DNA from: Hydra vulgaris
Taxonomy: Eukaryota > Cnidaria > Hydrozoa > Anthoathecata > Hydridae
NCBI RefSeq assembly: GCF_038396675.1
Contig: NC_088934.1
Span: 33,167,001 to 33,231,000, forward strand
Direction: 5' to 3'
DNA: 64,000 nucleotides
Each line of letters opens with the position of its first letter. The stretch's first letter is position 1. Made by a program: the position numbers and the translations under genes. This document shows positions 1 to 11,766 of this stretch, in pieces. Below the pieces are notes generated by a model that was given only the letters and a program-made list of their open reading frames with translations, made no database searches and was not told the origin of the DNA.

Positions 1-574
1 TTAACATCGTTTAATGAGTTTTTCCTTAGCTAATTTCTACTTTTAGAGTGGTTTTTTGATACATCAGTGACGCGGAATGATTTTTTATCACTTTTAAATC
101 AAGTTTTAATTTTTGGGACAGATATTGACTAAGATACAGGCGTTTTTCGAAACGTTCGTCATCTTGCCCCATGTTCCCCTATATAATCATTTTTTCAAAT
201 TCATTAATTCAACCCTTCAAACGATAAAACTACAAATTTTGTGAACTTAAATTACAGAAAGATATCTAGTATTGTAAAAATATTAAATAAATTTTATATA
301 TTTTGTTTTTATTCAAAGAGAAATTAAAGCCACTACAATTTTACAATTTTAAACTAAGTAATTTCAATGAAAAACATTGGGTAATTTGAGCATGCTCATA
401 TTACACAAAAATGGTATCGTTAAATAAAGTCAAAACTAAATGTTTCTATCAATGATATATGTAGACCACACGGGTAAAACCACAGATGTCACACTTTTCT
501 CATTTTGAGAAAAATTGAAATTTAGTGTTAGTGACATCAGATATCTGTTTGTTAATAATGTTATTATAATGTAT
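1..574. other. AT-rich sequence without a visible gene
   Basis: No reading frame with domain-like composition is seen. Around 474-500 a phrase (AACCACAGATGTC) recurs that is also present in the repeat at 15.8-16.2 kb, so at least part of this stretch is older copies of the same repeat. Confidence 0.5.
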
Positions 575-905
575 TAATAATGTATTTAATCAAAAGTATA
601 TTTTTATGACATTTTAGTCTTAACAAAATATATAAAGTTTTTGTGTTAAATACAAGAATTATTTATTCACAGTTTTCTTTTAAAAACAAGACACTCATTT
701 TGGACATCTGTTTTTCCATTGTAAATATATCAACTCATACACCTCATTAGCTTATAACCTTTTGGAGCACTTATTATTTTAAAGGTAGATGGTAACACAT
801 TGTAATATACAACCACAACGTACTTAGTGTGGAAGGGATAATAAAGCCGTCCCCCCTTCCCCAATCTACCTCACCTACCCCTCTTTCTTTTCATAAAAAA
901 AACAC
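575..905 (+). repeat. Left arm of a ~330-bp inverted repeat pair (partner 15815-16167)
   Basis: This stretch reads as the reverse complement of 15815-16167 with scattered differences. Shared landmarks include TTTGGACATCTG / CAGATGTCCAAA, AGGTAGATGGTA / ACCATCTACCT and the pyrimidine run followed by TTTTCAT. Similarity fades outward near 575 and inward at the microsatellite. It is either one end of a very large element or one of two independent copies in opposite orientation. Confidence 0.75.
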
Positions 906-925
906 AAATAAAAAATTATATGAAA

Positions 926-1412
926 GTACATACATACATACATACATACATACATACATACATACATACATACATACATACATACATACATACATACATA
1001 CATACATACATACATACATACATACATACATACATACATACATACATACATACATACATACATACATACATACATACATACATACATACATACATACATA
1101 CATACATACATACATACATACATACATACATACATACATACATACATACATACATACATACATACATACATACATACATACATACATACATACATACATA
1201 CATACATACATACATACATACATACATACATACATACATACATACATACATACATACATACATACATACATACATACATACATACATACATACATACATA
1301 CATACATACATACATACATACATACATACATACATACATACATACATACATACATACATACATACATACATGCATACATACATATGTATGTAAGTACATA
1401 CGTACATACATA
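926..1412. repeat. (ATAC)n tetranucleotide microsatellite
   Basis: About 450 bp of nearly pure CATA/TACA repeat, with a few variant units at the right edge. Because four is not a multiple of three, every frame is open and spells short repeated peptides. These frames are artefacts, not genes. Confidence 0.98.
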
Positions 1413-1639
1413 AATATATATCATTGTTACTTTCAGTTTAAATTTAAGAAAATTTCTAAAATTTATAACTAAATTGTTATAATATTGATATTTATTTCTA
1501 AAAATGTTGTCTTTTAATATTTAGAACAACAAACAATAAATATGGTTATTTCATACTCAGCCTATTGCTGTAAAAATAGATTTGAAAAGAGCAATTTTAA
1601 TTTTTTTTTCACAGATTCCCTTAAAATGATCAAGATCTT

Positions 1640-4295
1640 TGTGAAAAATGAATAATGGCCACTAAACGTGTACAATTTACACCTAGTAAGAATAGTCGCA
1701 TTTGCAGTAAACATTTTAAGTTGGAAGATTTTGATTACCAAAAGAACAGAAACAGGTGTTGAAAAAAGGTGTTGTGCCTTCAATTTTTGAATTTGTTGAG
1801 TTGATGAAAAGTAAGAGACCTAAAAAATAGAATCAACTATGCAATGATGATTTAACAAACACTAAAAAAACAATGTGTTCTATCTTAAATAAAGAGTTAA
1901 CAGAGATTACAACTATTAATGCAGTAAACCAAATATTCCTAAACAAATTACCTAAACAAAATTCTCGGCGAATAATTTTTCTTAAAAAAAGATTTAAACT
2001 TTGAAACAAAAGCTTGGACGAAAAAAAGAAAACATTGATTCACTAAACGGAGTTATTTTAAAAATCTAAAAAAAAAACATTTCCAACGACGTTGCTAAAA
2101 TACTAGAACACAATTTTTCAGGATTAACCTTGAAATTTTTGAAATCAGAGTTAAAGAATAGATGCAAGGAATAAAAGGGTTATAGATACTCTGAAGAAAT
2201 TAAAAAATTGGCTTTAACGCTGCATTATTATTAACCAAAGGCTTATAATTTTGTTTAATCTACTTTCTCATTACCTGCAGTTAGCTCTCTTTCAAATTGG
2301 ACTTCCTCTGTAAATTGTTCACCTGGGTTTTTTGAAGATGTTTGTAAATTTTTACAAAACAAAACCTTAGAAGATTCATCATACAAAGATTGTGCATTAA
2401 TCTTCGATTCTATGCATATTAGGGCTGCACTGCGATATGATAATATTACTGGATCATATAAAGGCTTTGCGAATTTTGGAAATGATATTCTAGCATATGA
2501 CCCAGATAAGGTAGCAACAGAAGCACTTGTTTTTATGGTAGTAGTTATAAAAAGTCATCGGAAATATCCTATAGACTACATACTATGTGACAAAATTTCA
2601 CCAACAGATATAAATTGTCTTATTACAAATGCTATAAAGTTATTAGCCTCTCATAATCTGAATGTTTGGAGTGTAACATGTGATGGACTTATTTCAAATT
2701 TTAGTGCCAAGAAGAGTATATTTGGTAGTATTGGTTTATGGTTTATTTGGTAGTAAAATCAAAGAGATATATGGTAGTTTTATCCATCCTACATAAAATC
2801 ATCCAATATATTACATCCCAGATCCTTGTCATATGCTAAAATTAGCTCGAAACTCTCTGTGTAGCGTTGACATCTTTGTTGATAAACAAAATTGATATAT
2901 AAAGTAGGACCACGTTAAAGCATTACACAAACTACAAGAAGAAGAAGGATTGATATTTGGAATAAAAGGCAATTATCATATTGACTTTCATAGCCACAAA
3001 ACGAATATTAAAAACGCAACTCAGACACTAAGTGCTTCAGTAGCTGATGCTATTGAATTTTTGATGGTTTCCGGTCACCTAATTTTTCTAGATGCTCAAA
3101 GCACTCAAAGCACTCAAAACAATTTCATTAAAACTTTTGATAAATTTTTTGATTTGCTTAACTCTAAAAACTTTTTTGAAAAAGGATCGAAGAAACCTCT
3201 GTTTCTAAATGAAGCCCCTAATTGGGTTGAGACCATAGAGAAATCTGTAAACTACTTAATTAATTTATCAAATATATCTGGAACTCCTTTAATTAAAAAC
3301 AGGAGAAAGACTTTTTTGCTAGGTTTTATTGTAGCACCTACGAGTGTTAGAAATTTATCACTTAATTTTTTATCTTTTATAATTTTTTTAGACATGAGAA
3401 TCCTTTTAAGTTTATTTTGACATATAAAATCTCACAAGATCACATTAAGTTGTTATTTGCTTGTATTTGTAGAAAAAATGGTTTCAATAATAATCCATAT
3501 GCACATCAATTGAAATCTGCTTTAAAAAGAATATTGATAAGAAACTCTATCATAGGATCAAAATTTAGCAACTGTCTTACTTTCGACCAAAGATCTTCTG
3601 GGTCAATCTTTTTATTAAAGTGGAGTAAAAGGAGATCTTCACTTATTGACCAAAATAAAATATATAGAGAGGATTCAAACTATATTAGAGATCATGCTGG
3701 TTGCCTCTCGTCAGTCTTATCTTCTGTTTATAAACAGGCTATACTTGGGTATATAGTAGGGTTTGTTGTTAAAAAACTTTATAGTGAAATTACATGTCTG
3801 GCATGTGCAAATACTTTGATTTCTCAACAGGCTTTGTCCATAGATCATCAAGACTCTATATTTTGCAATTCAACTTGCAAAAGTTTTATAACTTTTAAAA
3901 ATCATGGTGGTTTAATATTTCCGTCCTATAGTGTTTTTAAGATTGTTGAAAAACGTTTTTTTAAAACGTTTTTTTTTTAAATGAGAGCACGTTTTTAAAG
4001 TTTTGATGAGTGGGACAGATTCATACAATCTGGAAATATCTTCAAGAAACAATCTTAAAATGTTGATGAAATCAACAACTTGCAAATGATGCAGTGTTTC
4101 CTAAGTTAAATATACACGAATTAGAATGAGATCTTGACTGAAGACATGCATTCTTGACAGCTTTTAAAAAAAAAGTTATAGAAAAGTATTTAAAATTGCG
4201 TCTTTATTTATACGGTCAGCTGTACACCAGAAATAAATTGCATAAAGGAATGATTGGATAACGGCAACAGTCTAATAAGCTTGTTTTATTTAAGG
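1640..4295 (+). pseudogene. Decayed P-element (THAP9-like) transposase
   Basis: What it is: a DNA transposase of the P-element superfamily, broken by frameshifts and stops. What is seen, in order: the second half of a THAP zinc finger (SKNSRICSKHF, about 1680-1720) followed by a shifted PSIFEFVE tail; a region near 2270-2410 with FFEDVCKFLQNKT; the first catalytic-core motif DSMHIR at 2409-2426; the block EALVFMVV / PIDYILC at 2520-2590; CDG..SNF near 2680, where the family's second acidic motif sits; TYKISQDHIKLLFACI at 3419-3470; a YIVGFVVKKL...C..C segment at 3750-3810; and a C-terminal tail with TEDMHSW and NKLVLFK near 4140-4290. At least six frame breaks are needed. No terminal repeats were found. 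A second, differently decayed copy lies on the minus strand at 25.4-27.5 kb. The family call is confident; the outer limits are not. Confidence 0.85.
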
Positions 4296-4786
4296 TTTAT
4301 GAAAATATGTAACACTATTTTCATTATTTATGTGTCAAAAAAGAAAATAACTTTTTTATATTATTTATAGTCATAAAAGAAAATAACTACTTTATAAAAT
4401 AGTTTTTTTTCATTAATGAAAATTCCATATTGTTTTATGTTAAGATAATTGAAACTTTTATATTGAAAACCTACATTATTAATAAAAAACATATACCTTA
4501 CCATTTATACCAACATTAATATTTTTCCATAATTAAATATATTTATTTTTATAACAATAACTCAAAATTTTCCCATTGAATACTTTTAAGTTATAGTTGT
4601 AAAAGTAAAAAAAAATGCGTATAGCCTAACTAAAATTCTTAAGTATTTTTTATGTACTAATGCTTTTAAAAACAGTTTTTATGTACTAAACGACGGTTAT
4701 CATCTTTTTTTTTTACTTTTTATTTAATAGCACCGTTTACCGGCCTAATGCATAAAAAAACTAAATATATACAAACTTACAAACAA
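4296..4786. other. AT-rich gap without a visible gene
   Basis: Low-complexity A/T sequence between the P-element remnant and the next microsatellite. Nothing coding or structured is recognised. Confidence 0.5.
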
Positions 4787-5110
4787 ACATACATGCATAC
4801 ATACATACATACATACATACATACATACATACATACATACATACATACATACATACATACATACATACATACATACATACATACATACATACATACATAC
4901 ATACATACATACATACATACATACATACATACATACATACATACATACATACATACATACATACATACATACATACATACATACATACATACATACATAC
5001 ATACATACATACATACATACATACATACATACATACATACATACATACATACATACATACATACATACATACATACATACATACATACATACATACATAC
5101 ATACATACAT
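4787..5110. repeat. (ATAC)n tetranucleotide microsatellite, second array
   Basis: About 320 bp of nearly pure ACAT repeat, followed by a poly-A run at 5121-5137. Same motif as 926-1412. Open frames across it are artefacts. Confidence 0.98.
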
Positions 5111-5286
5111 GTTCAAACTAAAAAAAAAAAAAAAAAATTTATATCAATAAAAATTACATTAATTAGGGACTTTCATAAGGGGTGGTTTTGGCGTATGAGA
5201 TTTCTGTGAAATCTTCTTAGGAGATAAGTGAATCCGTAATTAGAACATTAAAAAAATTTAATATCTGTTTTCTGAAAATAAAATAC

Positions 5287-7290
5287 AATGGATGATGCTT
5301 TACTTAAAAAAAAGATTCTATAAAATGGCTAACAGACCATGGCTTATCAACTAGTGGGATTTTAGATGAGTTACATATCAGAATAAATAAATTTAAACTG
5401 TATCCATCCCTAACTGAAAAACTAAAAAGAAAGGCTGAAAGAATTCTTGTATTTAAAACTTTCTTGGATCCAACAAATATCCCGCTTTTAACTGCTACTT
5501 AGACTAGTGAAGATTTGTTGTATCCTTTTATAACTTCATCTATGTTTAAAAATTATGCTTCAAATAAAAGAGAAGGCAGTTTGGGACAGCAACTTAAAGG
5601 ATGTATTATTTTAACAAGCAGAAAAAATTATGACTGTTAAAACTTTAACAGATTTTAGTTTACCTGATACGTTGTTTGTTAGAGGACTTATAAAAAAATC
5701 TTACGGAGAACAAGTCCTGATGTAATTTTATTTAAAGACAACTTTCCACAGAAATCTTTTTGTGAATGTCCAGTTGGTGTCAGTGAGCTATGTTGCCATG
5801 TTCTTGCATTGTTATTATTTTTAAAGCACTTTTATGAAACAAAAGAAAAAATATTATATTTTACTTGTACCAAACAACTTCAAAAATGGCATTGTCAGAG
5901 TAAAAAAGGTTCAATACCTATGGCTCCACTTCGTCAAATTAAACTTACCTCAGCACGGTTTGCTTCAAAAAAAAAAAAAAATACGTAAATGAGGAAAAAA
6001 TTATTGTTGCAGACAATTCAAAATTCAAAAGAGATATTCTAAAAATCAAACTTAATACAAAATCTAAAATAAAAGATACACAAACTCCTTTTGAATCGCG
6101 TTGTTACAAATTTTTTTTTTTTACAAAGTCAAGTGTAAAGTCTGCATCACTTTTTGACCAACTTAACTATCACTTCACGAAAACGGCTGCTTGTTACTTG
6201 ATGGATCATGATTATGTCAAAGAAAATCAAACCTGTAATGCTAACCTTACTTTTCCAGACACTATAAAGTAAGCCACAATAAATAAAATAATTATTATGT
6301 AACAGAGAGAACAATTTCTACTATTCCGAAAAATAATATAGCATGTACTTTTGGAAATTCTACTAATACAAAATCTATTAAAGAAAATAATACTTCTAAA
6401 ATAATTATAAATAATAAAAATATTTTAATAAGCAAAGAAAACAATTTTCTAGCTTCGTAACATATTAGCAATTGTATTCAGCAACACATACAAGAAAATG
6501 TAACAGAAATAAATGTTAACATTCAGAACATATACCCTAATGATCCTAGTGAATATGCAAATTATTAAAATATTTAGCAAAACACCGGCGCAAAACACCG
6601 GTGCATGGGTAAACATAATAAAAAACAAAATAAATGGAAGTTGACTTCCTGCGTTGTTAGGTGTATATGGTAAAAAAAAGTTTGAATCCTATTGGAAAAT
6701 TGTAAAATAAGGACTTAGTGAAAGTGATTCATTTAATAACTACTTAGAAATTTCCGTCGTGGTTACTAGTATAAAAAGAAGCACTGTAATTTTTTCGGAA
6801 CCAGTTTTATCTAAAGCTACACCATGTGGTTTCTTTACTTTAACAGAAGATGAAATATATGGTTCAAGTCCTAATGCTTTGGTAGCTCCAAACTTATTAC
6901 TTGAAATAAAAATCAGAGGTGAAAATTCAAAAAACCAATTGTCAAACTTATTTAAATTGCCTGCCTATTTTATTTAAACACAACTTCAAATGGTATGTAC
7001 ACAATCAAACTACTGTTTTCTTATGTCCTATCATCCTGAATCAAAATCTGCTAAGTACTTCCTCATCCAGAAAAACAACATTTTGTGGGATGTAGTAAAA
7101 TGTTAAATGAACAGTATCTTTTCAAACACACCAATATCAGATTGGCCACATAAAGAATACAAGTTATTTGCAACTCTAGAAAAAGAAAACCTTAGTCGAA
7201 TTCCGAGCTTCAAAAGTATCAAACCATTACGTACCCTTGTTAATAAATTAATACGTAAACATCCTATGGTCAATTTTAGTATCTTGTAAT
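5287..7290 (+). pseudogene. Decayed SWIM zinc-finger / YqaJ-type nuclease gene
   Basis: What it is: remnant of the accessory protein found in ISL2EU-type DNA transposons, which joins a SWIM zinc finger to a YqaJ-like (lambda-exonuclease fold) nuclease. What is seen: an N-terminal stretch from ATG 5287 with KWLTDHGLSTSGILDELHIR; the SWIM signature CECPVG..ELCCHVLALL at 5764-5820; QLQKWH and GSIPMAPL near 5875-5930; LPALLGVYGKKKFESYWKI at about 6645-6700; and the nuclease core GSSPNALV...LLEIKIR at 6869-6930. Family members normally carry SPD(G/A) here; this copy has Asn for the metal-binding Asp, while the E-x-K part is kept. Several frameshifts and stops make the gene dead. A DDE_4 transposase remnant converges on it from the minus strand (7440-7660), the same layout as the better copy at 30.2-33.7 kb. 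Confidence 0.8.
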
Positions 7291-7369
7291 AAATAACAAT
7301 AACAAAAAACTACTAAACTACTTTCAAAGAAACATTTTTTACATTAATACTTTTAAATACTATTTTTTA

Positions 7370-7436
7370 GAATTTGGTCCCCAGGATTATTTGGTCCACA
7401 GAATTATTTGGTCCACAGAATTATTTGGTCCACAGA
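7370..7436. repeat. 17-bp tandem repeat, about 4 copies
   Basis: The unit ATTATTTGGTCCACAGA repeats with a 17-bp period from 7386, preceded by one diverged copy. It sits at the 3' end of the minus-strand transposase remnant. Confidence 0.9.
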
Positions 7437-7439
7437 ATA

Positions 7440-7660
7440 GGATCCACAGTTAAATTAACAATATGACACAAAGTTTTCCAAGTTGATGAAAGTAAGTCTA
7501 GTCTTTGCATAGGTCAAACTGTATTAAGAATTGATCAATCTCTAACACGCCCTATAAATTGTTCAACATGAATTCTGGTTGAAGCAATATTAAAATTTGT
7601 TGAAACTGAACTCCAGTGTTCACAACAAATGTGTCCTTTCTTCCAATTCATACCTTTAGT
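7440..7660 (-). pseudogene. C-terminal remnant of a DDE_4 (ISL2EU/Harbinger-type) transposase
   Basis: Read on the minus strand, the segment gives ASTRIHVEQFIGRVRD followed by LSSTWKTLCHIVNLT. This is the E-containing end of the DDE_4 catalytic fold (compare RIHVERAIRR...LWTVTCLLCNFL in the transposase at 31.3-31.9 kb). Two stops interrupt it and the upstream D motifs are not found. It converges with the YqaJ-type remnant at 5287-7290, so the two probably belonged to one element. Start and end are approximate. Confidence 0.7.
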
Positions 7661-8184
7661 TTTTAAGATCTTTTGATATTGTGTTTGAAGACATTTTTTG
7701 GTAGAGAATAATACTTTATTTTAGTTCTATCTTCTTTTTTTGTTTTAACATTATTGTAACATAAAGATGAAAAACAAAACCACTTCATGATGTTGATTCC
7801 TTTTTAATATTATTTATTCAATAAGAATTATCCAATATTAGACAAGCGAAGTCATTTGCAAAATTCAAAACAACAAAAAAAGCTTTAAAAGCAACCTAAA
7901 CAAAGTTTTCTTTTTGTTCATTTATCCCCAATGAAAAAGTCAGACACTGATACCGCACTCTGTGAAAGTCCGCAATTTAGAATGTTGTTTTATACTTTAC
8001 TTTATTTTGCCTCGAAAACTATACCTCGAATTTATCGAAAAACATTCATTTTAATGGATTTTGAATTAATCAATTCAAAACACGATAACTTAAAATATAT
8101 TAACACAAAATCCATGACATTTTTTGCATATGTTCTGGACAAGCAAGGTAAGGTAATGACATTTGGATTTTAAGATTTTTAAAG
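7661..8184. other. Gap without a supported gene
   Basis: An 80-codon open frame at 7931-8173 (+) has no recognisable motif and ordinary AT-rich composition; I do not support it as a gene. Confidence 0.4.
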
Positions 8185-8910
8185 TAGGGGAAAGGCGCCT
8201 ATGATGACATAGCGCCTATGATGGCATACCGGTCATATTTCCATTAATATTGGTTTTGGTAAAAAAATGATTAGACCTTCATGACTATACTGACTTTACA
8301 TTAGTTTTAGTGAAAAAACGTCCCTTGTGCACAAGTATTGTTTTTATAATCAACAAAAATCGATTTTGGGATGTGCTGTTGTAGTTTTATTTCCTTCATA
8401 TATTTAAGATTGTGATTTTACTATTAACTGTGCAGAAATAAAATTTTCATGCATTTTATATTCAAGTTTTGTGCATTTAGTGGAATAGTTACTTTAATTT
8501 TATCTTTTGAACAAAGCAGACACAGCTTGTTTTAATGAAAATAATGACTTTTACCCATGATGGCATACTGACGAGTTGGGAATGTTGAAATATTGACGAG
8601 TTCGGAAAACTTTTTTTTTTATAAGAAAAACTTATTTTTAAGTAAAGTTAAAAGATAGCGATGCTCCAAAATTATTTTTTTGTCCAAAAAATACGTAAAA
8701 CGTAATATATCCTATGCGCATGCGCAAAATTTTACAATGCTGGTGTGTAGCATGAAATGGTAAATTAGGATGGTTTCGAGTAATTTCTAGCTTTTCTGAG
8801 GGAAGACTCTAAGGTTAAATGAAATCATTAAGTTATCCTCGATCCTAACTAGCCCCATCCTCCCCTATGCCATCATAGGAGCAGTGGTTGCCTATGATGG
8901 CATACTTGTG
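8185..8910 (-). mobile_element. Non-autonomous DNA element with repeated internal motif (relative of 26093-27009)
   Basis: The right boundary near 8867 reads, on the minus strand, TAGGGGAGGATGGGGCTAG, which matches the terminus TAGGGGAGACCGGGGCTAG of the element at 26093-27009. The left boundary reads TAGGGGAAAGGCGCC. Internally the minus strand shares GCGCATGCGCA, a TATTTTTTGGACAAAAA block and a CATCGCT block with the 26-kb element, so the two are one family in opposite orientation. A motif near CTATGATGGCATA occurs at about 8195, 8216, 8560, 8872 (inverted) and 8894. No coding sequence is seen. Confidence 0.75.
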
Positions 8911-9645
8911 CTTTTTTTACAATAAGATCAACTTATAAAAAAAATAAAAACTCCCAGGGTAATTATTGTTTTAGATGTAACAAGGAATGTATCCATATCA
9001 AAACTTTTATTATTGGTCTTCAGGATACTGAATAATGAAGCTTCAAAGTTATGTACCTACATTAAAAATTAAATCAAACTTTTTATATCAAGTAATAAAA
9101 AAAAAAACTTTTTCAGACATAAAATTAAAAAAAAAAAGAATGGAGCAGATTTTGAAAATTTTAAAATTTCACCCCCAAGAAAATAGAATAATAAAGATTT
9201 CCAGAACGTTTAAAGTGATTTGCACATCTGATTCCCAAGATATCATGTTTACAATTAGACAATGTTTCACAAAATTCGAAAACGGAGAAAAACGCAAAAG
9301 AGCCAAAGAAGAATTAATATTGATGTCATTCCTATATAAATTTTTTTTAAGTTAGTTAATTTATCAAAAAATTAAACAAAATGGTTGAGAAAAAACTTTT
9401 TATATAAATAATCTCCAATAAATTTTCTTTCAGATGAGCTAAATATCAAAAACTCACATTTCCTTTCAACTTTCAAAAAATATTTTTGATGGCGTACTAA
9501 AAGAACTGTCAATTCAGAAATAGAAATCTTGAGAATAGACATACATATTAGGTTTATGACAAAAAATAATTTTTTGGCTTGTAATAGAAATAAATGAACA
9601 TTTTAATACTGATTAAAAAAACTACATTTATTTTGTTTAATTCAT
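8911..9645. other. AT-rich gap, no supported gene
   Basis: A lysine-rich 106-codon frame at 9035-9355 (+) follows poly-A tracts and lacks any motif. I regard it as chance. Confidence 0.4.
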
Positions 9646-10014
9646 AAAAAGTTCTCGCACCAAGAAACCTGACAACATGGTGGGTGCTATATATTACTAA
9701 AATAATTCTCTCCAAAAGTAAATCAAGTTGGGTCTCAAAAGAAGCGTAATTTCTAAAAATAAGCGTAGAGAAAACTTAAATAATTTAAAGTTTTCTATTA
9801 AAAATCAATTTTTAAATAAAGACACATTTCATGACTTTTTTCATCAATACATTTTTTATAAAGGTTACATTAAAAAAAGATTGTTGTTTATAAAATTTTT
9901 ATAAAGTTTCACTTCTTTTGAATTACAACATGATAAACTTTAGGAAAAAGAATATTTTTGGTAAAATTTGACGTACACCATGTCGTCGGGTGTCTGTGGT
10001 GCGGGAACTTTTTT
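9646..10014. repeat. Fold-back element with ~42-bp arms
   Basis: 9646-9687 (GTTCTCGCACCA...GACAACATGGTG) is the inverted counterpart of 9971-10014, where the minus strand reads GTTCCCGCACCA...GACGACATGGTG. The arms differ at several places. The ~280 bp between them hold no gene. It resembles an old MITE or fold-back insertion. Confidence 0.75.
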
Positions 10015-10473
10015 TTTAGAACTAGCTCCAACAATAATTTATAAATAATCAGGCCACAAAAATTCATCATTTGTGAACACAGGAGAAACAAAACTTTGTA
10101 AAATTATTTTCAGCCAAAATCCCAATAAATATATTTGCCGAACGAATATATAAGCATGCATCAATTCTCGCCAAAACATTAAATTTAGATCGTTAAGAAA
10201 AAATTATGTGTAAATAAATCAATCCTAAAATGCTTCTACTAAATATAAGGCAGATAAATTTCCGAATATTAACATTGTTCTTTCTTTATTTTATGTTATT
10301 CCAGTTAGTGCAAAATGTGAAAAAACGGGAAGTGTGACTCTCCCGTACACAAAGGGCAGTAACGATTTTCAGAGTTAGCTTTAATGCGTATCTACAATGG
10401 TTATAAGTTTGATTTAGAAGTGGCCGTTAAACTGTTTGCAAAACTGCATCCAAGAAGATAAGACTTCAACTTC
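10015..10473. other. Gap without a visible gene
   Basis: Nothing coding is recognised. It ends in the T-run terminator (minus strand) of the tRNA gene. Confidence 0.4.
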
Positions 10474-10481
10474 AAAAAAAA
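10474..10481 (-). terminator. Pol III terminator of the tRNA-Leu gene
   Basis: Eight A residues on the plus strand give an 8-T run on the minus strand, 20 nt past the end of the tRNA. This is a normal RNA polymerase III stop. Confidence 0.8.
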
Positions 10482-10501
10482 CTAAGATTGTTTATTTGAA
10501 T

Positions 10502-10583
10502 ACCAGAAGTGGGGTTCGAACCCACGCGGACATTCGTCCATTGGATCTTAAGTCCAACGCCTTAACCACTCGGCCATCCTGGT
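10502..10583 (-). tRNA. tRNA-Leu, anticodon UAA
   Basis: An 82-nt cloverleaf is seen on the minus strand. The acceptor arms ACCAGGA and TTCTGGT pair with one G-U. The D arm carries TGGCCGAGTGGTTAAGG (A box). The anticodon stem-loop TTGGA-CTTAAGA-TCCAA gives anticodon UAA. The long variable arm GGAC-GAAT-GTCC is the class II feature expected of tRNA-Leu. The T arm GTGGG-TTCGAAC-CCCAC carries the B box. No intron is present. The intact structure and the terminator argue for a real gene rather than a SINE head. It decodes UUA. Confidence 0.95.
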
Positions 10584-11039
10584 GTCGTTTTAAATGTAAA
10601 TTAAAATTTTATGTCCAAACTGTTTACGTAAGATTTTTCGTTGAAGAATATATGAACACACGCTTAAAACCACATGTCCAGTTTTTGAAAATTTCAAGTT
10701 TTATATACTTTTATGATATTTTAGTACTAAGCTATTTTAATTTAAAAATTCATAACAAAAAAACTATGTTTTAATGTTCTATAGCCATTTTAAAAAAAAA
10801 GGGCAACTTTGAAACAACAGCTGTTGCCTAATGTTTACCCGGTAGAAAACATGGTTGTCCAAGTTATTTATATTTAAACCATTGATAAGATAAAATACGT
10901 CGGATGAAGTAAACAACATTACGTTCAAGGAAAAACATTTTAAAATAATTAATAAAAAAATAATGTTCTGATTTTGATACTGCTAATAATATATTGCAAA
11001 AAAAGAATGTTTTTGATGTATTGCTCCAGCTCCATCAGG
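10584..11039. other. Gap without a visible gene
   Basis: AT-rich sequence upstream of the tRNA gene. An open frame that runs through the tRNA on the opposite strand is a shadow. Confidence 0.4.
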
Positions 11040-11222
11040 AGCTCCAATTTTTGTTTTAATACCACTAGATTACTGATTTTACAGGTCCTACAAGAATCCT
11101 TTAGGATGAGTTGCATAAGTTCCTGCTGAACCTACAAGAATCTTATTGAAAGATCTTGTAGGATTTTAAGTAATTCTTATATTATAAGGTAAGATCTACA
11201 AGAAATTTTTAAAAGATCTTGC
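11040..11222. repeat. Short repeat rich in CCTACAAGAATC / GATCTTGTAGGA
   Basis: The phrase occurs several times in both orientations (for example CCTACAAGAATCTTA and AGATCTTGTAGGA), so this stretch can fold back on itself. A related stretch rich in ATCCTATAAGAT lies at 14590-14712. Origin unknown. Confidence 0.55.
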
Positions 11223-11276
11223 AGGAATAACATAGGAATCTTTTCGGATGCTGTAAGCAAATTTTTGATTCGTATA

Positions 11277-11473
11277 CAGGGCCGCCGAGAGCTGTCACGC
11301 CGCCTGGGACAGCAACCCTGATTGGCACCCTTATTTATTAAAATTTTTCTATAATATTGATGAAGAACCTTTTTTTTTAGGTACCTTCTTTTTACTTGGC
11401 GCCCCTTAAATATCTGCCGCTCGGGACAAAACTGTACCTTTCGCCCCCCTTCCCCCACCTCTCGGCGACCCTG
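11277..11473. mobile_element. 197-bp hAT-like MITE with 8-bp target duplication
   Basis: The ends are CAGGGCCGCCGAGAG at 11277 and, inverted, CAGGGTCGCCGAGAG ending at 11473. The flanks are TTCGTATA (11269-11276) and TCCGTATA (11474-11481), an 8-bp duplication with one mismatch. The CAGGG ends plus the 8-bp duplication fit the hAT superfamily. No coding capacity is present. Confidence 0.85.
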
Positions 11474-11760
11474 TCCGTATAGGAAGCAAAGTATTTAGTA
11501 TTATTATAATTAACAACAAAAATCTAATAACCAAGCTCATAAGACCCAGAACTCTTTATCTTGAATATATATATCTTTATTTTGAATGGAAGGAAAATAT
11601 GTCTATTTATCTTTTTTTCGTCTTTTATTCGTCTTTTGAATTACTGATAATAACTTATAGTTAAAGTTTCAATTAACATTTTTTTTAGTAAATCAAAATT
11701 TCGTCCTGTACAGAAAAAAATTTTCACATATTAAAAACAAAATAAATAGTATAGCAGATA

Positions 11761-11766
11761 TTTATT
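11761..11766 (-). promoter_or_regulatory. Polyadenylation signal AATAAA
   Basis: The minus strand reads AATAAA directly after the TAA stop at 11767-11769 of the terminal exon. This supports the exon as the real 3' end of a transcript. Confidence 0.55.

Noticed and set aside
926-1412. CRISPR-like regular array
   Set aside because: The repeat unit is 4 bp with no spacers. None of the tandem arrays in the window has unique spacers between conserved repeats.
829-1424. Long open frames in several registers on both strands (repeated Tyr-Ile-His-Thr or Met-Tyr-Val-Cys)
   Set aside because: They come only from the (ATAC)n microsatellite, which has no stop codon in any frame. The same holds for 4745-5209 and 63279-63682.
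9035-9355. Lysine-rich 106-codon frame as a gene
   Set aside because: It is driven by poly-A tracts; no motif, splice context or relatives are visible.
10436-10774. 112-codon frame on the plus strand
   Set aside because: It runs through the opposite strand of the tRNA-Leu gene; it is a shadow with no protein motif.
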